Numbered from the stretch's first letter, positions 16,400-26,435 are shown. The stretch: 64,000 nt of DNA from Nostoc sp. FACHB-280 (GCF_014697615.1 NZ_JACJSD010000024.1:1-64000); one strand, 5' to 3'. The notes: a model not told the origin generated them from the letters alone. Numbers and translations are program-made.

Positions 16400-18403
16400 A
16401 TGGTCTGCTGCTTGAATCCCGATTGCCCTGAACCTTTAAATCCAGATGAAAATCAGTATTGTCAAAGTTGCAATACACCATTAGTCAGATTGTTGCGAGG
16501 GCATTATCGTGTCATTAAAGTACTATCAGATGAAGGTGGATTTGGCAGAACCTATCTTGCGGAAGATGCAGATAAATTGAATGAATGGTGTGTAGTGAAA
16601 CAATTTGCACCTAAAGTTCAGGAAGCTGCTGCTATTAAGAAGGCAATTGCATTATTTCAAGAAGAAGCAAAAAGATTACAGCATTTGGGAGAACACCCCC
16701 AAATACCTGCTTTATTAGCTTATTTTGAGCAAGATAGTTATTTATTTTTAGTTCAACAGTTTATTGATGGACAGAATTTACTCCAGGAATTACGTCAAGG
16801 AGTAACGTATAACGAAAACCAAGTTATGCGAGTTTTGCTTGATTTACTACCTGTACTGAAATTTATTCACGATCGCGGCGTAATTCATCGAGATATTAAA
16901 CCACAAAATATTATTCGTCGTCGCAGTGATGGCAAATTAATATTAATTGATTTTGGTGCATCCAAACAGTTAACAGCCACAGTGCATACTAAATTAGGCA
17001 CAACCATTGGTTCACATGGTTATACTCCCATTGAACAAATGCAAGATGGTCAAGCTTATCCAGCCAGTGATTTGTATAGTTTGGGGGTGACTTGCTTTTA
17101 TTTGCTGACGGGAAATGCACCGTCAAAATTATGGATGCAGCAAGGCTATAGCTGGGTGAAATCTTGGCGACAATATCTACCAAACGCAAATACAACTACG
17201 ATAACTATAGATTTAAAGTTAGGGCAAGTTTTGGATAAACTGCTGACTACAGATATCAGACAACGTTATCAAGCAGCCGAACAAGTCCTGCAAGACTTGA
17301 AAAAACAATCTTCAGCATCAACGAGTTTTGCATCTGCGCCAACTTTACTAACAGTTTCAGGAAGTCAGCAGAGGTTATTGACATTCAAACTCAAGGACAA
17401 TTTTCAAAGATTGTTGCTCGTTAATTTTGTCATATTACTGTTAGGATTAGGCGGAATTTTGTATTTTCAGTATTTCTCCAAAATCAATACTAGTGAAGTT
17501 TCAGAAAGCGTTGATCAACCCAAAACTTTTAGAGGACATGCGAGTGATGTTAATTCGGTGGCTTTTGCGCCTAATGGGCGAATTTTAGCGAGTGGTAGTG
17601 ATGATAAAACAATCAAATTGTGGAATTTAGCGACGGGAACGGAAATTTCTACCCTCAAAGGACACTTGAAATGGATTTGGGCGATCGCCTTCCATCCGCA
17701 TGGTAAAATTCTCGCCAGTGGTAGTGCAGATCAAACAATTAAACTCTGGAATCTGGCTACAACTGAAGAAATTCGCACTCTCAAAGGACATACTGGCGGC
17801 GTAACTGCTGTTGCTTTTAGTCCTGATGGGAAAATTTTGGCTAGTGGAAGCTTAGATAAGACTATCAAATTGTGGAACCTAGCAACTGGTAAGTTAATTC
17901 GTACTCTTTCAGGACATAGCCAAGCTGTTGCAACTATCGCTTTTAGTCCCGATGGCAAAACTTTAGCTAGTGGTAGTTGGGACAAAACAATTAAACTCTG
18001 GAATGTGGCAACTGGTCAACAAATTCGGACTCTCGAAGGTCATTCAGAATTAATTCTGTCTTTAGCCTTCAGCCCTGATGGTAAAACTTTGGCTAGTGGT
18101 AGTAAAGATAAAACAGTGAAACTTTGGGATGTGACAACAGGCGAGACAATTCGCACTCTCAAACAACATTCTGATAAAGTCAATTCTGTTGCTTATGGAA
18201 AAACTGCCAACGGTACTATACTTGCGAGTGGCAGTAGTGATAATACAATTAAATTGTGGAATCCGGCGAATGGTAAAGAAATTCGCACCTTAAAACGTGA
18301 TTCTGGTTATATATATTCTGTTGCTATTAGTGCAGATGGTAAAGCGATAGCTAGTGGTGGTAGTGCAGAAAACATCATGAAAATTTGGCCAATATCACCT
18401 TAG
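16400..18403 (+). CDS. Ser/Thr protein kinase with N-terminal zinc ribbon and C-terminal WD40 propeller
   Basis: 667 residues. Order: a short zinc ribbon with C4, C9, C21 and C24; a Hanks-type kinase domain (about 35-310) with glycine loop GGFGRTY, K67, catalytic HRDIKPQN at 163-170 and DFGAS at 184; a Ser/Thr-rich linker; one membrane helix (about 338-360); then seven WD40 repeats (about 372-667) with units like GHSQAVATIAFSPDG and DKTIKLWN. All kinase catalytic residues are present, and the Arg before the catalytic Asp marks it as RD-type. The propeller should lie across the membrane from the kinase and may sense or scaffold partners. This architecture is common in filamentous cyanobacteria. 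Confidence 0.93.
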   Translation: MVCCLNPDCPEPLNPDENQYCQSCNTPLVRLLRGHYRVIKVLSDEGGFGRTYLAEDADKLNEWCVVKQFAPKVQEAAAIKKAIALFQEEAKRLQHLGEHPQIPALLAYFEQDSYLFLVQQFIDGQNLLQELRQGVTYNENQVMRVLLDLLPVLKFIHDRGVIHRDIKPQNIIRRRSDGKLILIDFGASKQLTATVHTKLGTTIGSHGYTPIEQMQDGQAYPASDLYSLGVTCFYLLTGNAPSKLWMQQGYSWVKSWRQYLPNANTTTITIDLKLGQVLDKLLTTDIRQRYQAAEQVLQDLKKQSSASTSFASAPTLLTVSGSQQRLLTFKLKDNFQRLLLVNFVILLLGLGGILYFQYFSKINTSEVSESVDQPKTFRGHASDVNSVAFAPNGRILASGSDDKTIKLWNLATGTEISTLKGHLKWIWAIAFHPHGKILASGSADQTIKLWNLATTEEIRTLKGHTGGVTAVAFSPDGKILASGSLDKTIKLWNLATGKLIRTLSGHSQAVATIAFSPDGKTLASGSWDKTIKLWNVATGQQIRTLEGHSELILSLAFSPDGKTLASGSKDKTVKLWDVTTGETIRTLKQHSDKVNSVAYGKTANGTILASGSSDNTIKLWNPANGKEIRTLKRDSGYIYSVAISADGKAIASGGSAENIMKIWPISP

Positions 18404-18592
18404 AGACGCGAGATTTTGCGTCTAGAACACAGCAAACATCAAGGATAAATTTATTTTTGGGCGATCGCACATATTTTATGAGTAGTTGGATGATGGCGAT
18501 CGCATATCAAATAATTCTCAATATTTATAGCAGTAGCCAAGTTGGTTAGGACATCGATAAATAATAAAATTTAGACACCAAAAGCTTTTAAA

Positions 18593-18624
18593 CCTGTCAC
18601 CTGTCACCTGTCACCTGTCACCTG
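18593..18624. repeat. Heptamer tandem repeat (CCTGTCA)x4
   Basis: Four perfect copies of CCTGTCA plus a partial one, directly past the 3' end of the Rpn-type remnant. The same unit recurs at 28311-28342 and, inverted, at 30811-30845. Confidence 0.9.
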
Positions 18625-18630
18625 CTATAC

Positions 18631-19178
18631 CTATTGTTGACTCAACCAAACTTCTAACTCGCCAACTGTAGTGAAATCTAACAATGCTTCCCCTAGAGAT
18701 TCTAACTGTTCAACAGATAATCTTTTAACTTGCTCGATAAGAGATGAATCCATTGTTCCCAATCTTCGATTCAACTGGCGCAGAATTAGTTGTTGTTCTC
18801 CTTGCTCTAAACCTTGTTGCAAACCTTGTTGCAAACCTTGTTGCAAACCTTCTTGTCGAGCTTGTTCTCTGTCTTGTTGATACAGTGGTGCTAATCTCAT
18901 CACTAACTCCCGATCATCTACTTCTGTATTTTGATTGATTCGCAAGTTTTGTTGCAAGTTATAAAGCAATTCTAGCGTTACTTTCACAAATGGGTGATTC
19001 ACTGGTAATACAGCTAATTCATCAATTGCTTGTTGCTGGACTTTTCCACGTCCTAGTATTCTCAGCCATAGTGTTTCGGGAGTTACTGGTAACTGATGAA
19101 TCACCACTATCGCTGTTCGCAAATATTCTGGGAGAAAGTACACTCCTTCTACCCAATCTGATTTTACTGCTGCACCAA
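18631..19178 (-). pseudogene. 5'-truncated Rpn/PD-(D/E)XK-type transposase-like gene with DUF4351-like tail
   Basis: The open frame encodes about 170 residues from a GTG at 19143, but coding similarity runs back to about 19178 (GAAVKSDWVEGVYFLPEY), where an in-frame stop and the end of the ClC gene cut it. Full-length relatives in cyanobacteria are roughly 300 residues with an N-terminal PD-(D/E)XK nuclease half, which is missing here. What remains is the DWVEGVYFLPEYLRTAIVVI helix region, a RELVMRLAPLY segment, a tandem GLQQ repeat (residues about 100-117), and a C-terminal LNRRLG...VEQLESLGEALLDF domain. It is almost certainly non-functional as a nuclease. Confidence 0.7.
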
Positions 19179-19179
19179 T

Positions 19180-21828
19180 TTAATTATTAATTGCACCGCG
19201 TACTAAAATGACTGTACTTTCTACATTAGAGGCGATCGCTTCTGGAATATTACCTTGAATTGCTTGTTGTAGTAAGCCTTCGCGGGTAGCACCCAAAACT
19301 ACAACATCAAACCCTTCTTGTTCTACTAAATGAATTACACCCTCAGCCACGGAATCAGCCTGTACTGGTGTAGCGACAAATGCAGTACTAGATAAGTGAC
19401 GATGACGCATCAATTGATGAATGGCTTTGTCTAAAATTTGGATATCTGGTTTTGATTCCGATGGCTTGAATACTTGTGTTAAGTGAATTTCTGGTTCGTT
19501 TCCTAATGTTACCAATGCCGGGATTAATTTCAGCGCAAATTTAGAATTAGGGCCACCCGCCATTGGAATTAACCAACGGTTGAATTGGAGAGTGGGAGAA
19601 ATTTTTGACAATTGACTATTGACAGTTGACTGTTGATAATTACCTAGTTTTACTAGCACTACATCACAAGTGGCTTGGCGAATGATGGTGTCTACAATAT
19701 TGCCAAAAATTCGCCCTGGGGTGGATGTGCTACCTTTCCAGCCCATTAAAATCATGTCTATGTGGCGTTCGTGGATAGTTTCTAAGATGGCTTGAGAAGC
19801 ATCATGGGCAACACGAATTTGTGTATGTAAGGGAATATGACATTTTTTAGCTAAAACTTCGGCTTGTCTTAGTAAACGCCGACTTTTGGCAGTTCTGACT
19901 GGTGTTTCGGCTGGGGAACTGTGGCGCGATACTAACATTATTTGGACGCACTCTATTTCATAGTGGCGTTCTTGAGCAATGGCCACAGCCATTTGCAGCA
20001 GAGTACCCACAGTCTCAGGATTAGCGATTGGGACTAATAATCTACCTCTGCCAATACTCGGCGATCGCGTCTGATAAACTACATAAGATGGTTCTGGTTG
20101 TGGTGCTGGGGTAATATTTTTACCGTTGAGATGGTCAGCTTCAGCACGAATAATATCGGCGCGGGTAATAATTCCAATTAATTTTCGCTTATCTACTACA
20201 GGTAAACGACTAATTTGATAGCGGTCAAGTAAATACAATACATTACTCAAGTTATGTATAGGTGTGACCGTTATTGGTGCAGTAGTCATAATTTCTTTTA
20301 ATAAGGTATTGTTTGGCAAGTTGCGATTAGCCAATTTTGTTAAATCTGATTGGGTGACAATACCAACTAATTTGCTATTTTTGACTACGGGAAACCCCCG
20401 GTGATGGGAACTAGAAAATGCCTGTTTTGTTTCTTCTAAAGTTATGTCTGCATCCAGAGTTTCCACTTGCTTTTGCATAACATCTTTAGCTGTTAATGTG
20501 GTTAAAATAGCTTCTGTGGGCTCGACTTTGCTCAGGGTAATACCTTTTAATTGCAACAGTCGATCGTAAAGTGAACCGGGCATAACTTTATCTGCCACTA
20601 AGTATGCGACTACAGCCACAATCATTAAAGGTAAAACCAAGTTAAAATCTGTAGTCATTTCAAAGACAATCACAATTGCGGTGATGGGAACCTTAGAAAC
20701 GGCGCTAAAAAATCCCCCCATTCCCGCCAAAGCATAAGTAGGTAGAGAACCTACTCCCAATAAATGACCTTCCCAAACACCAACAACATGCCCTAAGCAA
20801 GAACCTAAAATTAAGCTGGGTGCAAATAATCCTCCCGGCGCACCAGAACCAAAGGCAATTAAGGTGAGGACAAACTGAGCAATAAATGCGATCGCAGCAA
20901 CAGAACCACTAGAACTGCTAGTAATTATATATTCCCGTAAGCCAGTATTATTGCGAAAATATTCGGGCAGCATAGCTACGATGATTCCCGAAACAAATCC
21001 TGCCAAAGCAACTTTGAGGGGCAAACTAATATGTAATCTTTGATAAGATTTGATACTAAAAATTAAACCGTAATTAAATAACGCCCCTAATAACCCAGCG
21101 ACAATACCCAAGATTAAAAAAAACGGAATTTCTGGCAGAGAAAACTGGCTTGAAGATTGGATCATTCGCAGATTTAAGTGCAAACTACCACCACCCAATA
21201 ATCGTGAGACAACACCACCGATAAATGAAGCGATAATGGCGGTTCCTAAAGTTAACCCAGATAAATCTTGCAGTAATTCTTCAACAATAAATATGACACC
21301 TGCTAAGGGGGCATTAAAAGCGGCAGCTAAACCAGCACCTGCACCCGCAGCAATCATTTGTCGTCGATGATCTGGGGAAGTGGGAACAAAGCGACTCATC
21401 CCCGCCGCTAAACTTGCACCAACTTGCACAGTCGGGCCTTGTCTACCTAAAGTTATCCCCGAACCAATCACAATCATGGCACTGAGTAACTTCACAGCCG
21501 CTACCCGCCAAGATAATTTGATGGGTACATTAGCTAAGTTAGCCTTGACTTGGGGAATACCACTACCAGATGCTTCTGGCTCTAACCGCTGCACTAACCA
21601 GCCAGCCATGTAGCCAAACACTAAACCGACTGTTGGTAAAGCTATCCATGCCGGGAAAACATGGGAAGTATGCACCCGCCATGCACCCAAGAGTCCTGCT
21701 CCAAATTTTAAAAATACCGCAGATAAAGCCGCTACAATCCCAATTACAGAAGCTTCAGCGATCGCTAAACCTTTTCTTGGCTGCCACCAACGACGCAAGC
21801 GTTGATTTAGAGCCGGAAGCAACATCAT
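19180..21828 (-). CDS. ClC chloride transporter/channel with CBS pair and two USP-like domains
   Basis: 882 residues: a ClC membrane core (about 20-425), two CBS domains (about 450-570), then two universal-stress-like domains (about 610-730 and 745-880). ClC signatures are GSGIP at 88-92, GRQGPTVQ at 128-135, E173-E174 in IVEELLQD, and GSGAPGG. The external gating glutamate (E148 in E. coli ClC) is Q130 here. This change removes the proton-linked gate in the E. coli enzyme, so a passive Cl- path is possible. The linker YQQSTVNSQLSK between the USP-like domains is encoded by an in-frame TTGACT-type heptamer repeat. The CBS/USP tail suggests nucleotide-linked control. Confidence 0.92.
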   Translation of the reverse strand: MMLLPALNQRLRRWWQPRKGLAIAEASVIGIVAALSAVFLKFGAGLLGAWRVHTSHVFPAWIALPTVGLVFGYMAGWLVQRLEPEASGSGIPQVKANLANVPIKLSWRVAAVKLLSAMIVIGSGITLGRQGPTVQVGASLAAGMSRFVPTSPDHRRQMIAAGAGAGLAAAFNAPLAGVIFIVEELLQDLSGLTLGTAIIASFIGGVVSRLLGGGSLHLNLRMIQSSSQFSLPEIPFFLILGIVAGLLGALFNYGLIFSIKSYQRLHISLPLKVALAGFVSGIIVAMLPEYFRNNTGLREYIITSSSSGSVAAIAFIAQFVLTLIAFGSGAPGGLFAPSLILGSCLGHVVGVWEGHLLGVGSLPTYALAGMGGFFSAVSKVPITAIVIVFEMTTDFNLVLPLMIVAVVAYLVADKVMPGSLYDRLLQLKGITLSKVEPTEAILTTLTAKDVMQKQVETLDADITLEETKQAFSSSHHRGFPVVKNSKLVGIVTQSDLTKLANRNLPNNTLLKEIMTTAPITVTPIHNLSNVLYLLDRYQISRLPVVDKRKLIGIITRADIIRAEADHLNGKNITPAPQPEPSYVVYQTRSPSIGRGRLLVPIANPETVGTLLQMAVAIAQERHYEIECVQIMLVSRHSSPAETPVRTAKSRRLLRQAEVLAKKCHIPLHTQIRVAHDASQAILETIHERHIDMILMGWKGSTSTPGRIFGNIVDTIIRQATCDVVLVKLGNYQQSTVNSQLSKISPTLQFNRWLIPMAGGPNSKFALKLIPALVTLGNEPEIHLTQVFKPSESKPDIQILDKAIHQLMRHRHLSSTAFVATPVQADSVAEGVIHLVEQEGFDVVVLGATREGLLQQAIQGNIPEAIASNVESTVILVRGAINN

Positions 21829-22097
21829 ATAAATTTAATAATTTATTTATGATTTCTGTTCATAGTTATAACTTGAAAAGAGGGACAAGGGACTAAAGGT
21901 ATGGCTATTTTTCTAGCAATTGTTTGATTTATTTCACAATTCCTTTGCATCAAATCGGTATGAACATTATAGAAAAATGCGTTTGCTTAACGTAAGATTA
22001 GCAATCTGTAGACAAAACACATATCATCAAAGGGTTATTATTTAACAAACATCAGGGAGAATATTCTTTAACAAAGTTTCTTCAAAATTTATGCAAT

Positions 22098-22955
22098 TTA
22101 CCTAGAAAATCGCTTGTTAAACTCTGCAAAAGTTTGTTGCTGTTTGCTGTTGTCAAGCACAGAAAAAATTACTTTTTTAAATCTGCCCCAAAATTGACCC
22201 CCTGGTAATAAGATATCTGCAAAAATTTGGGCAACTATCGCTGGGTCATTTTTAAAGACTCCACATCCCCAAGCGCCTAAAATTAACGCATCACAACCGC
22301 ATTCGGCTGCTAAACTCAAGACTTTTGATGCACGACTCATCAGAACTTCAGGTATTTGTCCACTAAGGTGCTGCTGATTTTTTTGAATCATGTCAGCATT
22401 TGGCGCTGGACTGGTGATAAAGTTCACAAAATATGGCTGTTCTAATAGCTCTCCATCATCGTTTTTGAAAACGGGACAACTCGGAGAATAAATCATCCAA
22501 TTTGAGTATAAAAGTGACCGTTCAGAACGATGGAAATCATAATATTCACGGCATTTTAACAGACTTTGGTAAAGCGCAGAACTTCTGGCTAAACTTTCTT
22601 CTTGGGCTTGTGCGCCATTGAGAAATCCACCACCAGGGTTTTTTGCGGAAGCAAAATTCAAAACACCAATTTGTTGGAATTTTCCGCTGTTGGCTATGCG
22701 TTCAGATCCCATCAGCGTTGTCTCATTTCTCACTTGAAATTCAGTATCTGAGAAAGGAGGAACGCTTTTGATGACTTCAGATTCAATGTTGCATAGATTT
22801 TCAGGACTATAGCATTTTGTCGAATCTAAACAAGACTGTACTTCTTGATGAATATGAACTTGATTGCCATTAGGACTAATGTAGCTACCAATTTCCAGAA
22901 TTTCTAAGGTACTTTTGGCAATGGTAATTCGTCTCATTGGTGTTATTTTTTCCAC
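22098..22955 (-). CDS. TIGR02452-type protein with microbial PARG catalytic domain
   Basis: 285 residues. The poly(ADP-ribose) glycohydrolase-type macrodomain signature is present as NPGGGFLNGAQAQEESLARS, giving GGG then QEE about eight residues later. The preceding VLNFASAKNPGG and the later LILGAWGCGVFKNDP segments also fit. Family members remove ADP-ribose units from modified targets; the natural substrate in cyanobacteria is not known. It is complete and starts at an ATG. It stands alone on its strand, about 270 bp past the ClC start. The N-terminal 80 residues look like the family's usual helical lead. Confidence 0.85.
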   Translation of the reverse strand: MEKITPMRRITIAKSTLEILEIGSYISPNGNQVHIHQEVQSCLDSTKCYSPENLCNIESEVIKSVPPFSDTEFQVRNETTLMGSERIANSGKFQQIGVLNFASAKNPGGGFLNGAQAQEESLARSSALYQSLLKCREYYDFHRSERSLLYSNWMIYSPSCPVFKNDDGELLEQPYFVNFITSPAPNADMIQKNQQHLSGQIPEVLMSRASKVLSLAAECGCDALILGAWGCGVFKNDPAIVAQIFADILLPGGQFWGRFKKVIFSVLDNSKQQQTFAEFNKRFSR

Positions 22956-23120
22956 TTCTAGCAGATATGGTTTTTAGAAAGGCTGTTATTATGTATTACA
23001 TTAATAATACAATAAGGTAAGCCTGTACTACAAACTTTTTTCACTTGAGAGTGGAAGCTTACTAGGATCAGAATCCAAAGTAATCAAGCTGAGATGATAT
23101 GGTGGTTAACATCTGATTCA

Positions 23121-23831
23121 TCAGCGCCGCAAACGTAACATCTGATTGCTACCTTTGAGAAATTCCCAAGGTACATTGACAACTTCTGCGGCAATTCCCG
23201 CATGATTTAAATCATTGAGTAAATTATTTAACAAAGGATATGTTTGAGCATCTTTACCCTGCAAGGGGTAGATTCTGACTTCTTGAGAACAAACTCGATA
23301 AAGTTCTAAAATTGTTTGCCAGTGAAAGGCATAATCCAAGCAGTCACTGTAGAGAAACAACAAATTAGCACTTAATACCAAATCGAAACTGCGATCGCCA
23401 AAGGGTAATTTTGGTAATACAGTGTGAATGTAGCGTCCTGCTTGGCGACCACTGGGATAATCTGCCAAAAATCTTTCTAATGCTATTTGGCGATATTCAG
23501 TTAACTTGGCAATATTTTGATAAAAATCCCAATTATAGTTATGGGTGACATCCGCCAATCTTTCCATAACGTGAGCTAAATCGGCTTGTCCTTTAGCTTG
23601 CAAAGTTGTTGCATCGAAATTAAACACAATGTCACAAGCCACAGCATCAATACCCATTTGATGCAGTTCCGCCACAAAGGAAGCTGCACCAGCCGGACAA
23701 TCTAAAATTTTCGCTGTTTGCCACTGGGATAAATCTAGGTCAAAAAATTTCACGTACTCCGATAAAGTACGTCCTAGAAATACAACTCTATCCAGTTGGA
23801 GAGCATCATTTATGCTAGTGGCAAAGTTCAT
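23121..23831 (-). CDS. SAM-dependent methyltransferase-like protein
   Basis: 236 residues with a Rossmann-type class I methyltransferase pattern. Motif I is degenerate but recognisable as ILDCPAGAASFVAEL (residues about 42-56). The next acidic strand is VACDIVF, and motif IV reads RSFDLVLSANLLFLYSD (about 147). A C-terminal strand pair carries EVRIYPL. Substrate unknown. No partner gene is evident; the neighbours are the PARG-like gene and the TldD/PmbA gene, all on the same strand but separated by over 100 bp. Confidence 0.8.
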   Translation of the reverse strand: MNFATSINDALQLDRVVFLGRTLSEYVKFFDLDLSQWQTAKILDCPAGAASFVAELHQMGIDAVACDIVFNFDATTLQAKGQADLAHVMERLADVTHNYNWDFYQNIAKLTEYRQIALERFLADYPSGRQAGRYIHTVLPKLPFGDRSFDLVLSANLLFLYSDCLDYAFHWQTILELYRVCSQEVRIYPLQGKDAQTYPLLNNLLNDLNHAGIAAEVVNVPWEFLKGSNQMLRLRR

Positions 23832-23959
23832 AAGTTAGGTGGGTGGGAAAATTTATCGCTCGGGTAAGACAGAAGGCAGGAGGCAGAAGGGTTTTAATCC
23901 GATTGATTTTTCTTTAGATACTTGGGTCTATGTGTGCCTACCTACTTAATTTTAGTTGT

Positions 23960-25273
23960 TTAATAATTTCTACTGGTAGTAGATAGTCCTTCAACTGTCA
24001 AAGATGGGGTATAACAAGAACCATTCCAATCCGCATCATTACCTAATTCTACAACTTGTTTGAGAGCTGTGTAAACATTACCTGCAACCATTGTGTCTTT
24101 CACACGGCCAGTAACTTGACCGTTCTGCACACGGTAGCCCAAATCAATATTGATGGAAAAATCTCCCGAAATCCCGCCACTACCGCCTAACATTTGATCA
24201 ACAATTAGACCATTATCTAATTTGCGAATTAAATCTCGTAGTGGGGTTGTACCAGGCTGAATCAAGAAATTAAATAACCCAGGAGAAGGATAGCTACCCA
24301 AACCGGGACGAAAACCATTACCAGTGGAACTGCTACCCAGTTGACGGCCTGTGGTGCGATCGCCATAAAAATGCTGTAATATACCATCTTTGACGAACAC
24401 TAAAGCCTTGGTCGGTGTACCTTCATCATCAAATGGGCAACTGTAAGGGCCTGCTTCCGGGTCTTGATAAAGTGTCAAACTAGGTGCAACCACTTGTTTT
24501 CCCATCCGTTCTGCCCAAGGTGAAGCCGCTTCTAAGACACGTTTCCCATTTAAAGCAGCTTGGGCAGTTCCCCACAGCATATCAGCTGCTTTAGAAGTAA
24601 ATAAAACCGGCACACGACCATTAGGCGGTGCAACATTTTCTTGCGCCCAGACTAGCCTCTGTAAAATTTGATAAGCTAACTTTTCTGGGTCTAGGGTATT
24701 GCGTTGGGTTTGACCATCGGAAACACTTAAAAAATCATCACCCCGCACCCATTCGGCTGACATATAACAGCTGAGGGTAGTATCGGTGTAGTGACAATCT
24801 AGACCTTGACTATTCACAAGTCTAGTAGTTTCCACATCACATTCCCAGTCACTATTACATAGTACATCTGGGTAAGTATTGCGGATAATAGCGATCGCTT
24901 CTTTGCCCCAGTTGACTAAAACTTCTATCGGTACGCTTTTCCCCAAATCTGGGTAAGCAGGCTTGGAGTTCGTGACTAACTCGATTGTTTCTGGTTGATT
25001 TAGTTCACTCAAAGCCAAAGCCCGTTCCACCATAGCCTGCGGTGACACATCACCATAAGCTACCGTCAGTCCAGGGCGACCATTGCGCCATAACCGCAGC
25101 GTTGTACCTTCAGATTGGCTGGTTTCTAGCTGTTTGAGTCGGTTAGCCTCAAAAAATACCGGACGAGAAAGCGAGTGCGACTGATACACCTCAGCTGCTT
25201 CCGCTCCCGATTTGATGGCTAGTTCCAGCAGCTGTTCTGCTAGTGTATCGTGTGAGAAATTTTCAGAACCCAT
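23960..25273 (-). CDS. TldD/PmbA family protein (TldE-like subunit)
   Basis: 437 residues. The N-terminal alpha/beta domain (about 1-190) and the C-terminal beta domain (about 220-437) match PmbA/TldE. Family segments are QLETSQSEGTTLRLW near 50, CPFDDEGTPTKALVFVKDG near 290, and GGISGDFSINIDLGYRVQNG near 375. The HExxxH zinc motif of TldD is absent, as expected for the TldE-type half of the heterodimeric protease. In other bacteria the pair processes modified peptides and toxins such as microcin B17 and CcdA. A tldD partner is not in this window. Confidence 0.88.
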   Translation of the reverse strand: MGSENFSHDTLAEQLLELAIKSGAEAAEVYQSHSLSRPVFFEANRLKQLETSQSEGTTLRLWRNGRPGLTVAYGDVSPQAMVERALALSELNQPETIELVTNSKPAYPDLGKSVPIEVLVNWGKEAIAIIRNTYPDVLCNSDWECDVETTRLVNSQGLDCHYTDTTLSCYMSAEWVRGDDFLSVSDGQTQRNTLDPEKLAYQILQRLVWAQENVAPPNGRVPVLFTSKAADMLWGTAQAALNGKRVLEAASPWAERMGKQVVAPSLTLYQDPEAGPYSCPFDDEGTPTKALVFVKDGILQHFYGDRTTGRQLGSSSTGNGFRPGLGSYPSPGLFNFLIQPGTTPLRDLIRKLDNGLIVDQMLGGSGGISGDFSINIDLGYRVQNGQVTGRVKDTMVAGNVYTALKQVVELGNDADWNGSCYTPSLTVEGLSTTSRNY

Positions 25274-25571
25274 GACCCTTGGTGAATTGTGGATTTCGGA
25301 TTTTGAACTGCAAGCAAACGCAGATAATTATCCCAAATCATTGGTGCATATCCGCGCAAATCAGCAATTTGCTTTTGACAACGGAGATGGACGCAGATAA
25401 TTATCCCAAATCATGGGCATCTATCAGCGTGCCATCGATGCAGAGAATTCCCCAAAAAATCATCGGTATGTATCAGTTTTTACTGAAAGGCTAGAGGCTA
25501 GAGGTTAGGGAGACAAGGTGGACAAGGGAGAATAACTTGCTGACAACTCCAGCACTCAGCACTCAGCACTC
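25274..25571. other. Intergenic region with a diverged direct repeat
   Basis: About 298 bp between PmbA and Tab2 genes. The string GCAGATAATTATCCCAAATCAT occurs near 25319 and again near 25396 with similar flanks (CGCATATC/CATCTATC), so the segment contains a 77-bp imperfect tandem duplication. A purine-rich simple repeat follows near 25490. No gene is supported. Confidence 0.5.
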
Positions 25572-26435
25572 TTAAGGCAAATTCATCTCTTGCAACAGCC
25601 AAAACCCAGCAAAAGATTCTGCTTGAGGGCTTGACTGTATACCAATAAAATGCACTCCATTGGCTTTTTGTTTCGCTTCGGCAAAACCTTGGGTTTCTGC
25701 TAAGATTTTGGGATTTTTGATATTTGCCAAAATCCAACTTTCTGTAGCACCAGTTTCTAAAATCAACCTTGTACCAGCACTATCATCAACTCTTAAAAAC
25801 GCTAACTCTAAACCAGACATCCAGCCAGCTAAAGGTAAAGCCCTGGGTGAGAAAATTAAAACTCCCGGAATGCGGGTTTCTGGAGATAATTGCGCCATTT
25901 CTAGGGGGAAAGCTTCACCAAAACCAATATCCCATTCTGGCATTTCTCCTAATTCCGCCGCCGATAAGCTGACAAACACCCATTGCTGTCCTTCTAAAGC
26001 ATCAGGTAAACGCTGAGGTAAAGGACTGTCTAAACGCACAGAAGGGTTTGTTCCGCCTTGATAACCAGGTTCTTGTGGGTAAACTTCCGCCATTCGCTGT
26101 TGTAGCCATTGGTTCAGCAACAAAGTGCGCCGACTGGGTTGGGCTGGAATACCCAAATCTTGGCAAGCTTTCGTAATCATATTGTTCATTTGGCGGCGGA
26201 AAAAGCGGACTTTAATTGGTGCTTCTCCGGCTTTGTCAATGGCTTCCTGCAATGCTGTCCGCAACCAGCCCGAATTGACTTGGGTGCTAGGACAATATTG
26301 AGCGTAGCGAAATAACGAATCTGTTTGCGTCCGAATATCCAAGGGACTTTCACAGATGACAACTTCCCAAACTTTTTTTTGATTTTCATCCAAAATTGGA
26401 CGAGAGTAAAAATCGAGTTCCCAAATACTGCCCAT
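25572..26435 (-). CDS. Tab2/Atab2-like RNA-binding protein (DUF1092)
   Basis: 287 residues. The start MGSIWELDFYSRPILDENQKK, the central FFRRQMNNMITKACQDLGIPAQPSRRT, and the end GVHFIGIQSSPQAESFAGFWLL are typical of the Tab2 family of cyanobacteria and chloroplasts. In Chlamydomonas and Arabidopsis the family is needed for translation of photosystem I (and in plants also photosystem II) subunits through RNA binding. A similar role here is inferred from the family. It is soluble and complete, upstream of pmbA on the same strand with a ~300-bp gap. Confidence 0.88.
   Translation of the reverse strand: MGSIWELDFYSRPILDENQKKVWEVVICESPLDIRTQTDSLFRYAQYCPSTQVNSGWLRTALQEAIDKAGEAPIKVRFFRRQMNNMITKACQDLGIPAQPSRRTLLLNQWLQQRMAEVYPQEPGYQGGTNPSVRLDSPLPQRLPDALEGQQWVFVSLSAAELGEMPEWDIGFGEAFPLEMAQLSPETRIPGVLIFSPRALPLAGWMSGLELAFLRVDDSAGTRLILETGATESWILANIKNPKILAETQGFAEAKQKANGVHFIGIQSSPQAESFAGFWLLQEMNLP

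Noticed and set aside
18593-18624. CRISPR-like array
   Set aside because: Head-to-tail 7-bp units without spacers; the same holds for the other heptamer repeats and for the ~90-bp iterons, which have no unique spacers of CRISPR size.
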